Below, piece by piece: positions 4,367 through 8,166 of a stretch of 8,166 nucleotides of DNA. The translations under genes were made by a program, and so were the position numbers. Below the pieces are notes generated by a model that saw nothing but the letters and a program-made list of their open reading frames with translations, did no database searches and was not told the DNA's origin. This DNA comes from Anaerolineaceae bacterium (lineage in GTDB: Bacteria; Chloroflexota; Anaerolineae; Anaerolineales; Anaerolineaceae): contig JAIOTF010000426.1 of NCBI GenBank assembly GCA_021107195.1, positions 1 to 8,166 of the forward strand, read 5' to 3'. How positions within the stretch are numbered: the stretch's first letter is position 1; each line of letters opens with the position of its first letter.

Positions 4367-5959
4367 ATGAATATTTCTCATCTCAATTACGCTGTTATTC
4401 TATTTATCCCGGGGTGTATTGCGCTGATTGCTATTCTGCTCATCTGGCGGCGGCGCAAGGCACCGGGTGCGATTGCGTTGATGGTATTTATAGTTGGCGT
4501 TACGATCTGGACCTGGACCTACAGTTTGCATTGGCTCTTTCCGGATTGGCCGGCACGTTTCTTCTGGCTGGATGCTACCTATCTGGGTGTGGTGATCGTG
4601 CCTTCGGCGATGGTCGTTTTTGCTTTTCAGGTTAATAATCTGGATCGATGGATCACCAGAAAAACGCTTGCTTTGCTTTGTGTGGAACCTGTACTGACTC
4701 TGGTTATCCTGTGGACGGAGCCTTATCATGGGTGGTTTTTTGCAGGGAAGCGCACCCCGTTCAGTACCGATATCTATGAAGGCGGATTTGGGTTTTGGTT
4801 TAACATTGTTTACACATACGGTATCATCCTGATTGGTTTGTATGTGATTGTACGCGGCTTTGTGCACTCCAGGGGGATTTATCGCCAGCAGCATGGGCTG
4901 ATCCTGGCCGGGGCGAGTATTCCTATTGTGGTCAGCCTGGCCCGTTTTCTGGGGTTTGAGCCTTTTCCTGGTTTGGATCTGACACCGATGGTCTTTATTT
5001 TTCAGGGACTTTTCTATACAGTGGGTGTTTTCCGCTTTTCTATTTTTGATTTAATCCCGGTTGCCAAAGAAGCGCTGCTGGAAACCATGCCAGAGGGGTT
5101 GTTGGTGGTGGATGAACGCTGGCGCCTGGTGGAGATCAACAATTCCGCTTTAAAACTTCTGAAACAGGACCGTGAAGCTGTGATTGGCACCAGTATCAGC
5201 AATGCTTTGAGTGACTGGCCGAAATTGGAAAGGTTACTCAAACGGGCAGATCAGAATGCGAAGTATTATCAGGTGGAATGCTGTAATGAACATTTCATGG
5301 GAGTGAATATCACGCCATTATTCAGTAAAGAAGGCCGTATCACGGGCAGACTGGTCACCTGGCAGGACATTACCCGCCAGTTGCAAACCGAAGCCAGGCT
5401 TGAGGAAGCGAATTTGCAATTGCGCACCCAATTACGCGAGATCAAATCACTCCAGGCCACATTGAAGCAGCAGGTGATCCGCGATCCGCTGACCGGCTTG
5501 TTGAACCGTCGCTTTTTGGAAGAGACGCTTGATAAAGAGGTAGCGCGTGCCAAGCGCAAAGCGTATCCGGTCACGGTCCTGATCATTGATATTGATGAAT
5601 TCAAGCGGGTCAATGATACCTACGGGCATGCGGCAGGGGATGTGGTGCTTGAAAACCTGGGGGAACTCTTGAAGCAACAGACCCGCAAAGATGATCTTGC
5701 TGTGCGTTTGGGTGGAGAAGAATTTTTGATCCTGATGAATGAGGTTGGTTTGGAACGGGGAATGAAACGTGCCGATGAGTTACGTGGTTTGATCGAAAAA
5801 ATGGAGAATGAATTTGAGGGGATTCCAATCAGTATTACTGTTTCCATTGGCGCGGCAGAATATCCTTCCAGCAGCCAGGAAATTCGGGATGTAATGCGCA
5901 AGGCAGACCAGGCGCTTTACCGCGCGAAATACAAGGGCAGGAATCAAGTCGCACGTTAA
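4367..5959 (+). CDS. Membrane diguanylate cyclase: 7TM - PAS - GGDEF
   Basis: The 530-residue inner-membrane protein makes cyclic di-GMP from two GTP. Residues 1-225 contain seven hydrophobic helices (about 8-27, 34-55, 67-88, 98-116, 143-164, 177-193, 206-222), like the 7TM region found at the N terminus of some histidine kinases. A PAS-like domain (about 235-337, starting ALLETMPEGLLVVDERWRLV) and a coiled linker (338-370) lead to the GGDEF domain (371-530). Seen there are RDPLTGLLNRR, the metal-binding D408 in IIDIDEFK, NDTYGHAAGD, and the active-site loop GGEEF (449-453). The product-inhibition site R440-x-x-D443 lies exactly five residues before the loop. The enzyme therefore looks active and feedback-inhibited. 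The start ATG has only a weak ribosome binding site. No EAL or HD-GYP domain is attached, and the signal sensed is unknown; the lipoprotein just upstream is a candidate partner. Confidence 0.95.
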   Translation: MNISHLNYAVILFIPGCIALIAILLIWRRRKAPGAIALMVFIVGVTIWTWTYSLHWLFPDWPARFFWLDATYLGVVIVPSAMVVFAFQVNNLDRWITRKTLALLCVEPVLTLVILWTEPYHGWFFAGKRTPFSTDIYEGGFGFWFNIVYTYGIILIGLYVIVRGFVHSRGIYRQQHGLILAGASIPIVVSLARFLGFEPFPGLDLTPMVFIFQGLFYTVGVFRFSIFDLIPVAKEALLETMPEGLLVVDERWRLVEINNSALKLLKQDREAVIGTSISNALSDWPKLERLLKRADQNAKYYQVECCNEHFMGVNITPLFSKEGRITGRLVTWQDITRQLQTEARLEEANLQLRTQLREIKSLQATLKQQVIRDPLTGLLNRRFLEETLDKEVARAKRKAYPVTVLIIDIDEFKRVNDTYGHAAGDVVLENLGELLKQQTRKDDLAVRLGGEEFLILMNEVGLERGMKRADELRGLIEKMENEFEGIPISITVSIGAAEYPSSSQEIRDVMRKADQALYRAKYKGRNQVAR

Positions 5960-5974
5960 CGATTTTCAATGGTG

Positions 5975-6003
5975 TTTTCGCACTGTTTTTCTCATGATAT
6001 ACT
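5975..6003 (+). promoter_or_regulatory. Promoter of the SixA-like gene
   Basis: -35 TTTTCG (5975-5980), a 17-base spacer and -10 TATACT (5998-6003), with a second AT-rich TATAAA directly after. The start would be near 6010, giving a leader of about 60 bases. The 110-base gap after the cyclase gene fits independent transcription. Confidence 0.5.
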
Positions 6004-6069
6004 ATAAACTGGGCAGGTATGGCGTTATAGCACATGCCTCAGATTTAATTTTTTTGAGGACGAGACATT

Positions 6070-6579
6070 ATGAAGACAGTATTGCTGATGCGGCATGCGA
6101 AATCAAGCTGGAAGTATGATGACTTGAAAGATGTTGACCGCCCGTTGAACAAGCGTGGAAAGAAAGATGCGCCGAATATGGGCAGTCTGCTTGAGAAGAA
6201 AAACAAGGTGCCGGAGCTGATCCTGTCTTCGTCTGCCAAGCGTGCCCGGCAGACAGCCAAAGCATTGGCGAAAGCAAGCGGATACGAAGAGAAAATTCAA
6301 TATTTTGACTCGTTGTATTTGGCTGAACCGCAAGCCTATATTGACGTATTGCGGAAAACGCCGGATGAGTTGACAAAAGTGATGATTATCGGTCACAATC
6401 CTGGCCTGGAGAGCCTTTTGCAGCAGTTCAGCGGCAGGGTGGAGACTCTATCCACCGGGGTGATTGCTTTCATTGACCTGCCCATCAAACGCTGGAAGGA
6501 CCTGGGCAACGAGGTTGAAGGCAGCCTGGTGGCATTGTGGTACCCTGACCATTCCAAGAAGAAAAAGGATAAGAAATAA
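6070..6579 (+). CDS. sixA: SixA-like phosphohistidine phosphatase (histidine phosphatase superfamily)
   Basis: The 169-residue cytoplasmic protein has all the core motifs of the histidine phosphatase superfamily in SixA form. R8-H9 lie in LLMRHAKSSW (H9 being the phospho-acceptor), RPLNKRG is at 24-30, R58 is in SSSAKRARQTA, E86 lies in YLAEPQAY, and H109 in IIGHNPGLE. SixA-type enzymes remove phosphate from histidine residues of signalling or phosphotransfer proteins (ArcB HPt domain or NPr in E. coli); the target here is unknown. Length is close to the 161 residues of E. coli SixA, with an added Lys-rich tail (HSKKKKDKK). GAGGA (6056-6060) lies nine bases before the ATG. It has its own promoter and a terminator, so it is probably monocistronic. 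Assignment to the SixA subfamily rests on size and motifs. Confidence 0.9.
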   Translation: MKTVLLMRHAKSSWKYDDLKDVDRPLNKRGKKDAPNMGSLLEKKNKVPELILSSSAKRARQTAKALAKASGYEEKIQYFDSLYLAEPQAYIDVLRKTPDELTKVMIIGHNPGLESLLQQFSGRVETLSTGVIAFIDLPIKRWKDLGNEVEGSLVALWYPDHSKKKKDKK

Positions 6580-6606
6580 ACGTCCTGACGAAAAATGATA
6601 ACAACG

Positions 6607-6650
6607 TGGATTTGCCCTGACCTTTGTGGCCGGCGCAAATCCATTTTTTT
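6607..6650 (+). terminator. Intrinsic terminator of the SixA-like gene
   Basis: TGGATTTGC (6607-6615) and GCAAATCCA (6635-6643) form a perfect 9-bp stem with a 19-base loop, followed at once by seven T residues (6644-6650). It lies 27 bases after the stop codon. Confidence 0.9.
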
Positions 6651-6651
6651 A

Positions 6652-6664
6652 CCCCGCTGCGGGG
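6652..6664 (+). promoter_or_regulatory. Small GC hairpin in the leader of the S9 peptidase gene
   Basis: CCCCG (6652-6656) and CGGGG (6660-6664) pair around the loop CTG, directly after the T-run of the preceding terminator and 23 bases before the next start codon. It could shield the leader of a processed or read-through transcript. No promoter fits between the terminator and the start codon, so the transcript of the next gene must start within or before the terminator. Confidence 0.35.
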
Positions 6665-6687
6665 ATAAGCAGAGTGAGGGAACCGAG

Positions 6688-8166
6688 ATGAACAATCAGG
6701 AAAAGCAAAAACAGATTCGATCATACGGGTTATGGCCCAGCCCGGTATCGCCAGAGATGCTCAGCCGCCGGGTGCGCCTGGGCGAGCCGCAATGGGATTC
6801 GGATGGAGACACTCTGCTGTGGCTGGAAGCGCGCGCCGGGCAGGGGACAGTGATGGCGCAGACTAGCGGCGATGCCCGCCGTGACCTCAATCTTCTTCAG
6901 TCTGCGGGCGGCGGCGTTGGCTTTGGCGGCGGCACCTTCACGGTGACGAAGGGTGTGCTGCTGTTTGCAGCCCGCGACGGCCGCATTTACCGGCGCAGCC
7001 TGGAGAGCGGTCTGCCACGGGCGATCACCCCGCCTTTTGGTCGCAGTGCCTCGCCGACCCTCTCACCGGACGGGAGTTGGGTGGTGTATGTTTTCAGCGA
7101 TGGTCACACGGATTGTTTGGGACTGGTGGATGCTGGTGGCGCAGGCTGGCCGCAGAAGTTGGCCAGCGGAGCCGATTTTTACATGCAGCCGGTCTGGCAT
7201 CCGCGGGGCAGTCATTTGGCCTGGGTGGAATGGGATCATCCCAATATGCCCTGGCATGGCGCGCGCCTGAAGCTGGCCCGGTTTGACAGCGAAAAAGGCG
7301 AGTTTTCGGAAGAAAAAATTATTGCCGGGGACGTTGAGACCCCCGTCTCGCAGCCGGAATTCTCGCCGGATGGGCGCTGGTTGAGCTACCTGCGCGGTTC
7401 GGCAGAATGGGAAGACCTGGTGCTGCTGGATCTGGAGAGCGGCGCAGAGCATGTGCTGGTGCAAGGCGAAGGTTTCATGCTCTCTGAACCGGCCTGGGTT
7501 CAGGGACGGCGCTTTTACGGTTGGAATCCTTCCAGCCGCCGCGTTACCTATATCCGCTGCCAGCAGGCGATGTTCAGCCTGTGGCAGGTTGAACTGACCA
7601 GCGGGCGCTCAGTGCAGATTGATACCGGGCCGTATACGTTTCTGGATCAGGTCAGCGTTTCGCCCGTACGGGATGAAGTGGTTTTCATCGCATCTGCGCC
7701 GGATATTCCCAACCGCATTGTGCGCTGGGACGGGCAAGCCCTGCATACCATGGCGTACAGCCAAGCGGAGATGCTTCCCCTGGAGATGATGTCCACGGCG
7801 CAGCCGATCCAATGGAGGGCTGAAGATGGTACGGCGGTGCATGGCATCTATTACCCGCCGGCAAATACCCGCTATGAGAGTACGGGACTGCCGCCGGCGA
7901 TCATCAATATTCATGGCGGGCCGACTTCGCAGGCCCCGATCACTTATAACGGTGAGCGTACGTATTTCACCAGCCGCGGCTATGGCTGGTTAGATGTGAA
8001 TTACCGCGGCAGCAGCGGGTATGGGCGCAGTTACCAGCAGGCAATGGACGGCCGCTGGGGGGATGTGGACGTGGAGGACGCGGCGGATGGCGCGCAGGCG
8101 CTGGTTGACCTGGAGCTGGCCGAGGGCAGCCAACTGGTGATCCGCGGCAGCAGCGCCGGGGGCTAC
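6688..8166 (+). CDS. S9-family serine peptidase (acylaminoacyl-peptidase-like), 3' end outside window
   Basis: This frame is open to the right edge, with 493 codons visible. Residues about 30-370 form a WD40-like beta-propeller, with SPDG repeats at 126-129 and 226-229 and PVWHPRGSHLAWV as another blade. The alpha/beta-hydrolase domain begins near Q372 (QPIQWRAEDGTAVHGIYYPP). It shows the oxyanion-region motif NIHGGP (H409), the NYRGSSGYGRSY segment, and RWGDVDVEDAADG typical of prolyl-oligopeptidase-type enzymes. The nucleophile is S489 in GSSAGGY, the last residues in the window. The catalytic Asp and His lie beyond the edge. Family members cleave short peptides, often releasing N-terminal acyl-amino acids or dipeptides. 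No signal peptide is seen, so it should be cytoplasmic. GAGGG (6676-6680) lies seven bases before the ATG. About 650 residues would be expected in full. Confidence 0.93.
   Translation, partial: MNNQEKQKQIRSYGLWPSPVSPEMLSRRVRLGEPQWDSDGDTLLWLEARAGQGTVMAQTSGDARRDLNLLQSAGGGVGFGGGTFTVTKGVLLFAARDGRIYRRSLESGLPRAITPPFGRSASPTLSPDGSWVVYVFSDGHTDCLGLVDAGGAGWPQKLASGADFYMQPVWHPRGSHLAWVEWDHPNMPWHGARLKLARFDSEKGEFSEEKIIAGDVETPVSQPEFSPDGRWLSYLRGSAEWEDLVLLDLESGAEHVLVQGEGFMLSEPAWVQGRRFYGWNPSSRRVTYIRCQQAMFSLWQVELTSGRSVQIDTGPYTFLDQVSVSPVRDEVVFIASAPDIPNRIVRWDGQALHTMAYSQAEMLPLEMMSTAQPIQWRAEDGTAVHGIYYPPANTRYESTGLPPAIINIHGGPTSQAPITYNGERTYFTSRGYGWLDVNYRGSSGYGRSYQQAMDGRWGDVDVEDAADGAQALVDLELAEGSQLVIRGSSAGGY

Overview
The window looks like the chromosome of a free-living bacterium, most likely a member of the Chloroflexota (Anaerolineae-like). 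The clues are a lipoprotein with a Pro/Thr-rich spacer of the TPYPTYT kind, a seven-helix membrane GGDEF protein, a SixA-type phosphatase, an S9 peptidase and tRNA genes that do not encode CCA. This placement is an inference from style, because no marker gene is present. There is no CRISPR array, rRNA, phage module or intact insertion sequence.

Left part (1-1020, mostly minus strand): the 5' portion of a gene running off the left edge encodes a nuclease-fold-like domain followed by the start of a winged-helix-like segment (AbiEi-antitoxin-like family). Next come two tandem tRNA-Ser genes, UGA then GCU in transcription order. They have a recognisable shared promoter upstream and a hairpin-plus-T-run terminator downstream.

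Middle (about 1021-2690): an AT-rich island carries one complete minus-strand gene, an opine (octopine/nopaline-type) dehydrogenase-like protein. The island has short palindromic elements on its left and near-identical 11-base motifs on both sides of the gene. Codon and base use differ sharply from the surroundings, so the gene was probably acquired horizontally. From about 2681 the composition returns to that of the host. There is a 46-codon open remnant on the plus strand, then a perfect 10-bp hairpin and about 270 bases without a convincing gene.

Right part (3142-8166, plus strand): a promoter leads into a secreted lipoprotein of unknown function. It is followed by a seven-transmembrane PAS-GGDEF diguanylate cyclase with an intact active site and inhibitory site. 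A SixA-like phosphohistidine phosphatase then has its own promoter and an intrinsic terminator. The last gene is an S9 acylaminoacyl-peptidase-like protein that the window cuts just after its nucleophile serine. The lipoprotein and cyclase may form an envelope-sensing pair, but only proximity supports this. No clearly new multi-gene system is visible. The least explained parts are the opine-dehydrogenase island with its flanking motifs, the uncharacterised lipoprotein domain and the left-edge nuclease-like regulator.
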